DNA from: Fluviicola sp.
Lineage (GTDB): Bacteria > Bacteroidota > Bacteroidia > Flavobacteriales_D > Crocinitomicaceae
Assembly (NCBI GenBank): GCA_031260455.1
Contig: JAIRJW010000007.1
Coordinates: 1 to 64,000 of the forward strand
Direction of reading: 5' to 3'
Length of the DNA: 64,000 bases
The translations under genes and the position numbers were made by a program. Positions 9,896-19,900 of this stretch are shown piece by piece (the stretch's first letter is position 1; each line of letters opens with the position of its first letter). The notes beneath the pieces are model-generated. The model saw only the letters and a list, made by a program, of their open reading frames with translations, ran no database searches and was not told the DNA's origin.

Positions 9896-10058
9896 CAAAT
9901 TTTAATTATTGGAGTTGTGCTGTTGATTCAGCCAAAATAAGGATTTGAATTGAATTCCGAAACATATACCGGACATCCGTTTCAATGAATAACTTAATGT
10001 TCGCCTTCATAATCCGGTTTCTAGGCCTTTTGATTGCAAAAAAGTACGCTTAAAAACA

Positions 10059-10086
10059 AAAATTGGCGCTGAGAAGCGCCAATTTT
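10059..10086. terminator. Bidirectional-looking hairpin terminator
   Basis: A perfect 12-bp stem (AAAATTGGCGCT / AGCGCCAATTTT) encloses a GAGA tetraloop. Read on the minus strand it ends in a T run, so it likely stops the peroxiredoxin-thioredoxin transcript, whose last stop codon is at 10181, before the metal-regulator genes. Confidence 0.75.
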
Positions 10087-10180
10087 ATCTTTTTCTAATC
10101 GGTTTGAAGGATTTTAAGAACCTGCTTTTACAAAAAAATGCAAGTTCGTGAGGCAGCATCCCGACAACAGTACCTTTCTG

Positions 10181-10438
10181 TTATTTGTCTATAGAACCGG
10201 TAACGCGCTTCATGAATTCATTCAGGGCATCCCGCTGAGATTTACCGGCTTTTATTTCCTTGTGAACCTCAATCGCTCCGGAAAGATTGGAAAGTAATTC
10301 CCCAAGTACATCCAATTCTTCATCTTTCAATCCGGGAGCATCGATCAGATACTCCAGCGTTTCGATCGTTTCGTTCACATAGTCTTCATCGTTTTCTTCG
10401 ATAAACGCGACTATATGTTTAATTACTGGCAACCGCAT
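10181..10438 (-). CDS. DUF6952-like small protein in the peroxiredoxin operon
   Basis: This 85-aa acidic, helical protein has no signal peptide or membrane segment. Its sequence (IEENDEDYVNETIETLEYL, then GLKDEELDVLGEL, then the ending FMKRVTGSIDK) matches my memory of the DUF6952 family. That family is found in Flavobacteriia directly behind a thioredoxin-like gene; I could not run a profile search. It overlaps the thioredoxin gene by 20 bp, so the two are translated together. Its role is unknown. Context suggests a helper in peroxide or thiol redox metabolism. Confidence 0.75.
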   Translation of the reverse strand: MRLPVIKHIVAFIEENDEDYVNETIETLEYLIDAPGLKDEELDVLGELLSNLSGAIEVHKEIKAGKSQRDALNEFMKRVTGSIDK

Positions 10439-10733
10439 CTTTGACCTCCTGAATGATTTCTACTTTATTTCCCTGAGCTTGTTTCACCAGTTTTCCGCCC
10501 ACAAAGCCAGCGAAAGTAGGCAAGTTCGAAACATCTGCAAACTTGCGGGAATCCGGTAACTTTTCCGCATCCACGTAATAGAATTCTATCCCGGGATTTT
10601 CCTCTGCCATCCGCTTAAATTTCGGCTTGGTGATTTTACAGTTACCACACCATGATGCTCCGTATTGAACCATCACTTTTTGACTGGCGTTCAATAACTG
10701 CTCTAAATTATCTTCCGTTAACTCCGTAAACAT
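10419..10733 (-). CDS. Thioredoxin-family protein (CGNC active site)
   Basis: This 104-aa cytoplasmic thioredoxin-fold protein has the redox motif WCGNCK (Cys29 and Cys32), with Asn in place of the usual Pro, and the cis-Pro segment NLPTFAGF near residue 73. It lies 5 bp after the peroxiredoxin stop codon and overlaps the next gene. It is probably the dedicated reductant of that peroxiredoxin, which is inference from the operon. The CGNC motif should make its redox potential differ from a standard CGPC thioredoxin. Confidence 0.88.
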   Translation of the reverse strand: MFTELTEDNLEQLLNASQKVMVQYGASWCGNCKITKPKFKRMAEENPGIEFYYVDAEKLPDSRKFADVSNLPTFAGFVGGKLVKQAQGNKVEIIQEVKDAVASN

Positions 10734-10738
10734 AACTT

Positions 10739-11356
10739 TTAGTTTTTACTTAAATACTCAGCTGTGCTGGTGCGGTTAGCTTTCATCGCATCTTTTCCTT
10801 CTTCCCAGTTTGCAGGACAAACCTCTCCGTATTTCTGAACGTGCGTGTAAGCATCCACCAAACGGATATATTCCTGCACATTACGTCCTACCGGCATGTG
10901 ATTGATTGATTCGTGGAATACAGTTCCTTTCTCATCAATCAGGTAAGTTGCTCTGTAAGAAACATTGTCACCGGTTGAATCCTCATCATACGGATCGTAA
11001 TCCAGGATATCCAGCTCTTCAGCCAGACGGCGGGTTGAATCTGCAATCAACGGAAATTTAACTCCTTCGATTCCGCCGTTGTCTTTCGCTGTATTTAACC
11101 ACGCAAAATGAACTTCAGCCGTGTCGCAAGATGCCCCGATGATTAAAGTGTTGCGTTTTGCAAACTCTTCGGAAGCTTCCTGAAAAGCGTGAATTTCAGT
11201 AGGGCAAACAAATGTGAAATCTTTCGGATACCAGAACAACAGTACCTTCTTTTTATTGTCAATTGCTTGTTTTAATACATCAATCTGGAAAGTATCTCCC
11301 ATTTCATCCATTGCATTTACCACTACTGATGGAAATTTTTTACCTACAATACTCAT
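10739..11356 (-). CDS. Typical 2-Cys peroxiredoxin (AhpC/Prx1 type)
   Basis: This 205-aa thiol peroxidase has the peroxidatic Cys51 in DFTFVCPTE and the resolving Cys near residue 180 in GEVCPANW, so it is a typical 2-Cys enzyme that reduces H2O2 and organic peroxides. An additional Cys sits in GASCDTAE. No AhpF gene is nearby; the downstream thioredoxin-like gene probably supplies electrons. It heads a three-gene operon (peroxiredoxin, thioredoxin, DUF6952-like). The adjacent Dps and OxyR genes point to peroxide-induced expression. Confidence 0.93.
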   Translation of the reverse strand: MSIVGKKFPSVVVNAMDEMGDTFQIDVLKQAIDNKKKVLLFWYPKDFTFVCPTEIHAFQEASEEFAKRNTLIIGASCDTAEVHFAWLNTAKDNGGIEGVKFPLIADSTRRLAEELDILDYDPYDEDSTGDNVSYRATYLIDEKGTVFHESINHMPVGRNVQEYIRLVDAYTHVQKYGEVCPANWEEGKDAMKANRTSTAEYLSKN

Positions 11357-11537
11357 TTTATTTGTTTTTTATGTTTGTTTATTTGTTACTTGTTATTCCA
11401 ATATTCGGAAAGAAACGAGCAGATTCCTATGACTTATGTCACCTTTTGAAAGACAACAGACTACAAGATAAGGACATAAGATGAGAAACTCAGTATCAAA
11501 ATGTCTTTTGTCTGAAGTCTGAGTCTTTAAGTCTGAC

Positions 11538-11984
11538 CTACTTGCCCAGCCACGCTGCAAGCATCCAGTTCGTTTTTTCCTTTTCGCGAACCAGATCACT
11601 CATCATGGAGTTTGTTCCTTCATCGCCCAGTTCGGCAGATTCATTCAGAATTTCACGTTCCAGTTTTAGAATTGTTTCCTGCGCATTCAGAATGTAAGAC
11701 ATTCCTTCTTTTCCGTCATGGATTGTCAGATTTTCTTTCAGATCACTGTACTTTAAATAATCTTCAAAACGGTGAAGCGGCGTAATCCCCAAAGTCAGGA
11801 TTCGTTCTGCCAGATCGTCGATGATTACCTGCGTTCTCGTATAAAGCTCTTCATATTTCAAATGCAATTCGAAGAAATTGGTTCCCTTGATATTCCAATG
11901 AATCGCCCGTAAATTTTGATAATGTACCTGGTAAGTTGCCAAAAGGCGATTCATTTTGTTGTTCAAATCTTGTTGTGAATTCAT
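11538..11984 (-). CDS. dps: Dps-family DNA-protecting ferritin-like protein
   Basis: This 148-aa protein is the usual length for Dps. The intersubunit ferroxidase ligands can be placed by spacing: His29 (AIHWNIKG), His41, Glu45, Asp56 and Glu60. Glu45 occupies the place of the Asp found in E. coli Dps. Dps dodecamers oxidise Fe(II) with H2O2, store the iron and shield DNA. The gene is divergent from the OxyR-like regulator across a 183-bp AT-rich intergenic region. That is a classic arrangement for an OxyR-controlled target. Confidence 0.92.
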   Translation of the reverse strand: MNSQQDLNNKMNRLLATYQVHYQNLRAIHWNIKGTNFFELHLKYEELYTRTQVIIDDLAERILTLGITPLHRFEDYLKYSDLKENLTIHDGKEGMSYILNAQETILKLEREILNESAELGDEGTNSMMSDLVREKEKTNWMLAAWLGK

Positions 11985-12167
11985 AGTTATCTTTTTTATT
12001 AGTGAATTTTAAAAACTCAAGACTTCAGGCGACAGATAAAAGACAGAATTGTCTAAAGTTTCTGGTCTTAATGTCTCCGGCCTTTCTTTTTTGATAGTTC
12101 AAAGTTGCTCATTTTCTAAATATAAACAATATTGATTAATTTTATAAATATATAGAATTAATTTATA
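11985..12167. promoter_or_regulatory. Divergent dps / oxyR-like promoter region
   Basis: This 183-bp non-coding stretch separates the dps start (minus) from the regulator start (plus). The half next to the regulator is strongly AT-rich. It contains an imperfect palindrome ATTAATT (12135-12141) / AATTAAT (12156-12162), a possible LysR-type autoregulatory site. No exact TAnnTTTG element was found, so the promoter positions are not assigned. Confidence 0.4.
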
Positions 12168-13088
12168 ATGATTTCACTACAGCAGATTGCATATATCCTG
12201 GCGGTTTCTGAGACAGGTTCTGTCAGCAGGGCGGCGGAACAGTGTTATGTGACACAGCCGACTCTTTCCATGCAGCTTAAGAAGGCAGAGGACGTTTTGG
12301 GGCATCTGATCTTTCATCGAGATACGAATTCCATGGAACCGACGGAGTTTGGTAAAGCACTAATTCCCGCTTTACAACAGATTCAGGGAGATTATGGAGC
12401 GATCAGCAGGATTTCGAAGATTTATTCGGGAACTTACCGGGAACGGCTGCGTATTGGGGTGATCCCGACGGTTGCAGCTTATTTGCTGCTGGACAATTTT
12501 CAGGAATGGCAATCGTTGTTGCCATCGACTCAGGTTTTCGTAGAAGAACTGAAAACAGAAGAATTATTGGAGGCTTTGGATAACCGGAAAGTTGATCTGG
12601 CAATTCTTGCAGGACCTGTAAGACAGACCAATTATCGTGCTACTCCTCTGTATACAGAAGAAATCCTGGCGTATGCACCAGGTATCGAAGGCGGTATTTT
12701 ATCGGTTGACCAGTTGAAAAAACTGCAACCCTGGCTGTTGAGTAAAGGAAATTGCCTGCGGGCGCAAATGATGCAGTTTTGTTCAATCAGCGACGATTTA
12801 TCATCCAGTTGGAATTACCAGGGTGGAAACATGGATTTACTGATCCGCATGGTGGACCAGCAGGGGGGATATACACTCATTCCCGAATATTATCATCCCT
12901 TTATGCAGCAACAGGCAGAGTTCAAATCAATCAGAGATGAACAGGGGGCTTTTCCGGGGAGATCCATTATCGCCGTCAGCGCATTCCGGCATTTGAATTG
13001 GGATTCTATGGAGAAAATCATCCGTTCCGTTCAGCATAAATACAGTAAACCGGTTTCAAAAGAACTGGAGTTGCTGAACTGGAAGTAG
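12168..13088 (+). CDS. oxyR: OxyR-type LysR-family peroxide regulator
   Basis: This 306-aa LysR protein has an N-terminal winged helix (residues ~1-60, including SRAAEQCYVTQPTLSMQLK) and a periplasmic-binding-like effector domain. The effector domain has Cys196 and Cys205 in NCLRAQMMQFC. This 9-residue spacing and context match the peroxide-sensing pair Cys199/Cys208 of E. coli OxyR. It stands divergent to dps and next to a peroxiredoxin operon, its likely targets. An extra Cys26 lies in the DNA-binding domain. The cysteine pair is what separates it from a generic LysR protein. Confidence 0.9.
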   Translation: MISLQQIAYILAVSETGSVSRAAEQCYVTQPTLSMQLKKAEDVLGHLIFHRDTNSMEPTEFGKALIPALQQIQGDYGAISRISKIYSGTYRERLRIGVIPTVAAYLLLDNFQEWQSLLPSTQVFVEELKTEELLEALDNRKVDLAILAGPVRQTNYRATPLYTEEILAYAPGIEGGILSVDQLKKLQPWLLSKGNCLRAQMMQFCSISDDLSSSWNYQGGNMDLLIRMVDQQGGYTLIPEYYHPFMQQQAEFKSIRDEQGAFPGRSIIAVSAFRHLNWDSMEKIIRSVQHKYSKPVSKELELLNWK

Positions 13089-13167
13089 GGAAAACTTCAG
13101 GTGTGAGGTCTCATGTCTTCCTTTTTGTACATTTAAATTCTCAACTTTACATTTTTATTTAAAATAT

Positions 13168-13680
13168 ATGGCTTTAATCAAATCATGCAGGGGGATAGAA
13201 CCTCAATTCGGAGAAGATAGCTATCTGGCGGAAAATGCTACAATAGTCGGTGATGTAGTTATGGGAGACCGTTGTTCTGTTTGGTTCAATGCGGTGGTTC
13301 GCGGAGATGTGAATTCGATCCGGATGGGAAACCAGGTAAATGTTCAGGATGGAGCTGTGATTCATTGTACTTATGAGAAAACCAAAACAATTTTGGGAAA
13401 TAACGTATCGATCGGGCATAATGCACTGGTTCATGGTTGCACGGTTGAAGACAATGTGCTGATCGGTATGGGAGCGATTGTGATGGATAACTGTTACATC
13501 GAATCCAATTGCATTATTGCTGCAGGCGCTGTGCTACTGGAAAATACACGGGTTGAATCCTGGAGTGTTTATGCGGGAATCCCGGCAAAGAAAGTGAAAA
13601 CGCTTTCCCCCGGGCTGTTTGAAGGAGAAGTGCAACGCATTGCAAACAATTATGTGATGTATTCCGGATGGTTTAAGTAA
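13168..13680 (+). CDS. Gamma carbonic anhydrase-family protein (YrdA/PaaY-like)
   Basis: This 170-aa protein is a left-handed beta-helix built of hexapeptide repeats. Repeats run from about residue 15 to 145 (NATIVGDVVMGDRCSVWFNA, then VSIGHNALVHGCTV, then VLIGMGAIVMDN). The three histidines expected to bind the metal are visible in VIHC, IGHN and VHGC. The family forms trimers with Zn or Fe at subunit interfaces; many members have weak or unproven carbonic anhydrase activity. The gene is alone between the oxyR-like gene and the haemoglobin gene on the same strand. Its substrate is not settled by sequence. Confidence 0.9.
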   Translation: MALIKSCRGIEPQFGEDSYLAENATIVGDVVMGDRCSVWFNAVVRGDVNSIRMGNQVNVQDGAVIHCTYEKTKTILGNNVSIGHNALVHGCTVEDNVLIGMGAIVMDNCYIESNCIIAAGAVLLENTRVESWSVYAGIPAKKVKTLSPGLFEGEVQRIANNYVMYSGWFK

Positions 13681-13790
13681 TATAAGCTCCTTTATAATTT
13701 CCAGAGTCAAATGTCAAAAAATTAAGAAGTAAACGACAAAGTTGATTTTTATCAGAAAATAATTGCGTGAAGACTCCTACTTTTGAGTTT

Positions 13791-14138
13791 ATGAAGCAGA
13801 TAGAATCAAAGAAAGACATCGAATTACTGATCGATACATTTTACCGGAAACTCCTGGAAGATGAAACGGTTTCTCACTTTTTTGCTCATCTGAACCTGGA
13901 AGAGCATTTACCGAGAGTGGTGCAGTTCTGGACCTTTATTTTACTGGATGAGCCGGGATACAGCGCCAATATGATGACAAAACATGCCAGCCTGAACCTG
14001 GATGAGGCTTCATTTGACCGCTGGCTGAAATTATTTCATGAAGCGGTTGACCAGTTTTTCGAAGGAGAGAAAGCTGAATTGGCTAAACAACGGTCGACAC
14101 TGGTTGCCTGGACGATGAAGACGAAATTCCTTAAATAA
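13791..14138 (+). CDS. Group III truncated haemoglobin
   Basis: With the ATG at 13791 the product is 115 aa and starts MKQIESKKDIELLIDTFY, the usual start point for group III truncated globins. A GTG 24 bp upstream (13767) would add 8 residues. Visible features are TyrB10 in DTFYRKLLED, the FW pair in VVQFWTF, and the likely proximal His in LKLFHEAVDQF. The protein would bind haem and O2 or NO. Its physiological role is unproven; NO or O2 handling is usual for the family. It converges on the adhesin gene and shares a hairpin with it. Confidence 0.88.
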   Translation: MKQIESKKDIELLIDTFYRKLLEDETVSHFFAHLNLEEHLPRVVQFWTFILLDEPGYSANMMTKHASLNLDEASFDRWLKLFHEAVDQFFEGEKAELAKQRSTLVAWTMKTKFLK

Positions 14139-14168
14139 TTGCGAATTGAAAATAATTCGCAATTATTT
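14133..14168. terminator. Bidirectional terminator between convergent genes
   Basis: A perfect 15-bp stem (AAATAATTGCGAATT / AATTCGCAATTATTT) with a 6-nt loop spans the end of the haemoglobin gene and the stop codon of the opposite adhesin gene. A-rich and T-rich flanks give a T run on both strands, so it can end both transcripts. Confidence 0.8.
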
Positions 14169-16844
14169 TAACAATGAAACGTGTCCCGTAATAGTCTCTG
14201 CATTGGCGTAAGGAGCACAGGAAACGTAGCGGATTACATAACTGTAAATGTCTTCTTTACACGCAATTCCGTTAAAAGTTCCATCCCAGTGTTCTTCAAA
14301 ATCATCCGATTGATAAAGCAGTTCTCCCCAGCGGTTATAAATCTTTAAATTCCATTCGACCGGGGTAAGCCCCAGTTTTGGATAGAAATCATTGTTGTGC
14401 TCATTTCCGTCCGGGGTAAATGCGTTTGGAACGTAAACCCCGAAAGGCTCAATTGCAATAGATTGAAAACTGGTATCACTGCATCCGTATTGATTAAACA
14501 CAATTTGCATCGGGCGGTGCATACCATCGGTGAAATACGTGTAGGCCGGATTTGGATCTGTACTTGCAGCATGGAGCTCATCAAAGAAATAGGTAATATG
14601 CAATGTTCCCTGAGACAGATCGGTAAACTGAACCCGTGAATTACAGATATCTGTTTCTTTCTTATCAATACTGAATCCGGAATGCGGTTTCGGATGAATG
14701 GTGATAAAATCCTGCTGCAGCAAGGTAAGCGTATCGATACAGCCAATGCTGGAAATAACCGTTAGTTTAACAGAATAAGTTCCCGCACTGGTGTAAATGT
14801 GCAGTGGATTTGTATCCGTACTTGTTCCGCCATCTCCGAAATCCCAGAAACTCAATAAAGGATTTTCGTAATGACTGAGGTTGATAAACTGAGCCGGATA
14901 AGGTTCGCATTTTAATTCATCACTGATCGTAAACCCGGCGACAGGAATCGGGAAGATCAATACAGTAGAGTTCATACTTTCCGAACAATCCAAAAAACTG
15001 GCTGTTAATGTTACGGGGAAAGTTCCGGCAGCATTGTAGATAACGTTGCTGACATCCAGGGTAGTTGCGGTTGAAGGAGTGGCATTCGGCCCAAAATTCC
15101 AGGAATAAGTTGTGGTGGCGGGTCCGCTGACGTTTCCGGTAAAATTGAAACTGTTGTCTGTGATGCAAAGTGAATCGTTATGCGTGAAAGAAACATATAA
15201 AGGGTCATAAATGGTAATGTTCTGAACAAGGGTATCGGCACAATTTGGACCACTCGTTGCAATCAGGGTAATGGGATAGGTTCCTGCAGCCGGGAAAGTG
15301 TAAGTAGGGGAAACTGCCGTACTCACATCCGTATTAATTCCGGGAACACCGAAATCCCAGAAATAGCTGGTCGATCCCTGAGAATTATTAGTGAAGGTCT
15401 GTGTATAGCCTGCGCATTCATGATTGGTCTGAAAGCCAACTTGTGGAACCGGTTTATCGTAAAAGAAAACTGGCTTGGAAATCGTATCGGCGCAAACGCT
15501 GTAGGTTCCGATCAGTGTCACAATATTATTTTGAGCAGAACTGAATGCTACATTGGAAACGTTCTGTGTTGTTGCTGTCTGAGGAGTGGCATTCGGCCCG
15601 AAATTCCAGTTGAATTGCGTACTTGACGGACCGTTAATGATCTGTCCGTGGAAACTCAGTGTATTGTCAATAAAACAGGTCGAATCCAAAAAGGTGAAGT
15701 CCACATTGAACGGATTCTCCAGGATCAGATCCATATATGTCGTATCCGTACAAGGCCACCCGGGGTTGGCAACCAGCATTACATGATAAGTTCCCGGTTG
15801 CGGAAACGTATAGGTCGGTTCGAAAGCCGTACTGTTGTCGGTTGTAATTCCGGCAACACCGAAATCCCAGTAATAACTGGATGCTCCGAAACTTTTATTA
15901 TCAAAAGTGAAAGTCAGTCCCTGGCAATAGGAAATGAATCCCGGAGTATTTTCCTGGGTTGCCACTATAGCCGAGAGCTGCACGTTACAGTTCACTACGC
16001 GGAAGAGGAAATCACGCGTCACGGAGTTGATGATAATCCCATCGCGCCATTCATTCACGCGAATTCCAACGACATATAATCCCAGGTTATTGGCATCAAC
16101 AAATAAATGTCCCGTAACCGGATCAATCGTGGTGGTAGAACCCGGACCCAGGGGAATGGCCTGATTGAAGCCTCCGCTCCAGGTTACCAAAGGGTAAGGA
16201 GGTGCAGGAATCGGGTTTGGAGCCGGATTAAAGGAGCTGGCACCTGCATAAGGTATAACCAGCTCATACGACAAACTGTCTCCATCGGCATCTGTTGCGC
16301 TGTGATCAAAATTCAGATTTTCATTGTTACAAATAACCAAAGGAGGGTAATTCGTGAACCGTGCGGAGCTGTTAATGTAGTGATCGCCCCCAGCTGGCGG
16401 AACAAAAGCCTGTAAGGTAAGTCCCGTATCGTCCGGATTAATTAGATTGGTAACATTGGGACCTCTGCAACATCTCTGGTAAGCAACAATATATCCGGTA
16501 GATGAAGGAGGGAGATTCAACGTGATGGTATAAATGGCTCTTTCAGTACAAATCCCGCTGGGAGCAGTAACACAGGGGTTGTCGAATACAATTGGAAGAA
16601 CGGTACTCCCCGGAAAAGGGACATCATGATCGGAAATCCGGGTACCATTTGCTGTGAAAACACTCAAAGGCAGAGGAGAATCATAAGCGGCCCCGTTTGA
16701 AGCACAGTCGCGGTAAACGACAATGTAGAACTTGTAATTGTTGTTTCCCAGATAATCATAATAGATTTCTCCGCCCACGATATGTGAAGCCTGGGCAGAA
16801 AACCCGAAAAGTAACAATAGGAACAGAGTAAGGTTTTTAAGCAT
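14163..16844 (-). CDS. Large PKD-repeat surface protein with CHU_C type IX secretion domain
   Basis: This 893-aa protein starts with a signal peptide (cleavage after FSAQA). The N-terminal ~290 residues (HIVGGEIYYDYLGNNNY, many paired Cys) recur in Bacteroidota surface proteins. Then follow about five PKD-type repeats with the SYYWDFG / FNWNFGP pattern, spaced ~85 residues. The last ~85 residues are a CHU_C domain (PNAFTPDGNEHNND, IYNRWGELLYQ, HWDGTF, ending GHVSLLK), which directs export by T9SS. Probable role: cell-surface adhesin or gliding-related glycoprotein. No binding partner is evident. Confidence 0.92.
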   Translation of the reverse strand: MLKNLTLFLLLLFGFSAQASHIVGGEIYYDYLGNNNYKFYIVVYRDCASNGAAYDSPLPLSVFTANGTRISDHDVPFPGSTVLPIVFDNPCVTAPSGICTERAIYTITLNLPPSSTGYIVAYQRCCRGPNVTNLINPDDTGLTLQAFVPPAGGDHYINSSARFTNYPPLVICNNENLNFDHSATDADGDSLSYELVIPYAGASSFNPAPNPIPAPPYPLVTWSGGFNQAIPLGPGSTTTIDPVTGHLFVDANNLGLYVVGIRVNEWRDGIIINSVTRDFLFRVVNCNVQLSAIVATQENTPGFISYCQGLTFTFDNKSFGASSYYWDFGVAGITTDNSTAFEPTYTFPQPGTYHVMLVANPGWPCTDTTYMDLILENPFNVDFTFLDSTCFIDNTLSFHGQIINGPSSTQFNWNFGPNATPQTATTQNVSNVAFSSAQNNIVTLIGTYSVCADTISKPVFFYDKPVPQVGFQTNHECAGYTQTFTNNSQGSTSYFWDFGVPGINTDVSTAVSPTYTFPAAGTYPITLIATSGPNCADTLVQNITIYDPLYVSFTHNDSLCITDNSFNFTGNVSGPATTTYSWNFGPNATPSTATTLDVSNVIYNAAGTFPVTLTASFLDCSESMNSTVLIFPIPVAGFTISDELKCEPYPAQFINLSHYENPLLSFWDFGDGGTSTDTNPLHIYTSAGTYSVKLTVISSIGCIDTLTLLQQDFITIHPKPHSGFSIDKKETDICNSRVQFTDLSQGTLHITYFFDELHAASTDPNPAYTYFTDGMHRPMQIVFNQYGCSDTSFQSIAIEPFGVYVPNAFTPDGNEHNNDFYPKLGLTPVEWNLKIYNRWGELLYQSDDFEEHWDGTFNGIACKEDIYSYVIRYVSCAPYANAETITGHVSLLK

Positions 16845-16996
16845 ACCCGGAGAATAAGGAATTAAAAGTCACTTTTTTTTTCAAACCTGCCAAATGTTTG
16901 GTCCGGCATTGATTAAAAGGTCTGTTTTTTTATGTTAATGGAGAAAATATTGTACTTGTTTTACGCTATTTAAAATTTAGTTTCGAAATTGGTGAC

Positions 16997-19900
16997 ATGA
17001 ATATTCGGATTTGGTTGCTTTTTTCAGTTATTAATTTAACACTTTTTGCCCAAAGAGGGCTAATTCAATATTCAAAAGAAAATGGTTTGATTTCCAATGA
17101 GATCAGGAATCTGGCATACGACCGGGAAGGATTTATCTGGTTGGCAACACCCAAAGGAATTGAGCGTTTCGATGGACAGCGTTTCATCCATTTCAGACAT
17201 GATCCGGTGGATTCTTCCAGTATTGCATCCAATGATATCCAGGGACTTGTTTTCGACAAAAATCAAACAATCTGGGCTTTTACCTATAACAAGGGGCTTA
17301 TCGCTATCCAGACAAAAACTTTCGCGGTGACTAATTATAACAAACGAACAGTCAGTTCCTTTGGAAGTAACCGGACCACTGCGCTGACTGTTCAGCAGAA
17401 CAGAATCTGGTACACATCTGCGGAAGGAAAACTGTACCTCTTTGATACCGAGAGCAGAAAAACAAAAAGCTTTTTACTACCGGGCCTGGAAAAAGAAATC
17501 CCGATTCTGAGTGAGATTCTTATCGATAAAGCCGACCCCGGAAAACTCTGGATTACTTCTTCAGAAGGATTGTACCTGTTCTCCGTGAAAACCCAAAAAT
17601 GGAAGCGGTATCAATTCAACCGGAAAACGGATAGCAACCCCGGGAAAACTTCTGCTTACCGGAACGAAATGACTTCACTTGTACAGGACAGTAAAAGAAA
17701 TCTGTTTATTGGGCTCCGTCGCGGAGGAGTACTTTATTTCAACCAGTCCCGGGGTTTATTCTGCGTTTTTCCCATTTCTGTTGACGAACTGAAATACCAG
17801 GCGATTTCTTCGATAGAGTGGAGGGATCAGCGTTATCTGTATCTCTGCTTACTGAATAAGGAAATTCTGCTCTTCGATACCAGCAGGAAAGAATATGTTC
17901 GCTACGAAGAAGCTGAAAGAAGCGTCGTGATGCCCCGCAGGATTACTAAATTCGGCTCGCAACTGGCTATTGCAAGTTCTAATGCAGGGCTTTTTGTTCA
18001 TGATGAAGCGTTGATTTACGGAACGAAGGTGAAAACGGATCAGCGATTGCAGAATGTGAGGTATTCATCTGACAAAAAAAGAGCCTATCAGCTTTTGGGA
18101 AGTACTACCCCATTACTTAAACGAATTTATGGCAACGGTCCGGAATTGATTCGCCTGAACGGAGTGACGGATGCGAAATGCTTTTATTTTCTCCAAAATG
18201 GAAATATACTGGTGGTGGGAGCGAATGGGGTGGTGTTCGTTGACAGGGATTACAGAATCGCCCGAAAAATGATTCATTCCGATCACAGGCCGATCGATCA
18301 CCGTTTTCAGAATTCATTGCTGGTTGGAGATTCGCTGTTGTTTGTTGGAACGCTGGATGCCAGTTTGCTGCGAATTCGCCTGAAAGATTTCTCATCCGAA
18401 AAGATTTATGAAATATCCAGTGAAACCAAATCGGATGAAACCAGGGAGTATTTTCCGCTGGCTATGATTCAGGCAGGCGATGAGGTTTATTTCTCCGAAA
18501 ATGAACAGTTGTACCGCTATGGTATCCGTTCGGGGAAAGTGAAACAGATCAGCCTGTTTAATCACGAAAACACTGATCAGATTATCTGTCTGGCAGTTGA
18601 AGATCAGCAAAAACTATGGATTGGAACCCGTGCGAGCGGTGTGTGGAGCTATGGTCTGGAAACGAAACAGCTGAAGAACGAATACACCTCGTTTAGCGGC
18701 TTGCAGAATGACGAAGTGAGCCAGTTGATCCTGGATAAGAGAAAATGGCTCTGGGTGTTGAACCCTTCCTGCGTTGCGATTGTGAATACGACCTTGCGAA
18801 AAGTCAGAAGCCTGGAAAAGCGAAATGGGGTCAGCGATATTTTCAGGATCAATATCACACCGGATTCCATTTACTTTTTACAGTGGAATTCCTATATCGT
18901 AAGTGCGGTTGGCAGCAAGCTCCCGGCCCGGAAAGCAGCTTCACCTTATATTATGCAAATCAGGGAAATGAACGGATTAGGTCGTTTTTCCACCAATAAG
19001 CTCAGATATGCCTATTTTGAAAACAACCTGATTTTTGAATTCGGAGTGAAAGATTTTTCCAATGTGGAAAATAATATGGTCAGCTACCGGATGCTCGGCC
19101 TGAACCCCAACTGGATCAATGGGAATCAGAAAACCGAAGCCTTGTACCACAATCTTCCAAGCGGAAAATATGTGTTTCAGGTACAGGTTTCAGAAGGAGA
19201 CGAATCCCGGATTATGTCCTATTCTTTTGAAATAACCAAACCTTTCTGGCTGCATTGGTGGTTCATTATTCTTTCTTCGGTAATCATTGCCTGCGGGATC
19301 TGGTATTATATGCGTTCCCGCATCCGCAGGATTCAAAGTACGGAGCAAATGAAAGCGGAATTCAGTCTTCAGATCAATGAATTGGAATCCAGAGCTTTGC
19401 GTGCACAGATGAATCCGCATTTTCTGTTTAACAGCCTCAATTCTATTCGCTTGTTTATCCTGAAGAATGAGGTTGATAACGCAGCGGATTACATTGCCAA
19501 ATTCTCCAAGCTGCTGCGTATGATTCTGAACTACTCGCGCCAGGATATGATCACCGTATACGATGAAATTCAATCGCTGAAACTGTACCTGGAATTCGAA
19601 CGCCTGCGTTTCGGGCAGGATTTTGACTTTGACTTGCAGATCGATGGACAGGAAGTGCTCGATTGCCAGATTCCGCCAATGATCATTCAGCCGTTTATTG
19701 AAAATGCAATCTGGCATGGCTTGATGCCCCGAACCGAAGAGGGAGGACGAATCCGGGTTTCCTTCCAGAAACAGCAGAGTGGGCTTTACGTGATGGTGCA
19801 GGACAACGGAATCGGGAGGGAAAAAGCCAGGGAGAACAACCGCAAACGCTCCTTGAAGGAAGGAAGTGTGGGATTACAAATTACGAAGGATCGCCTTCGT

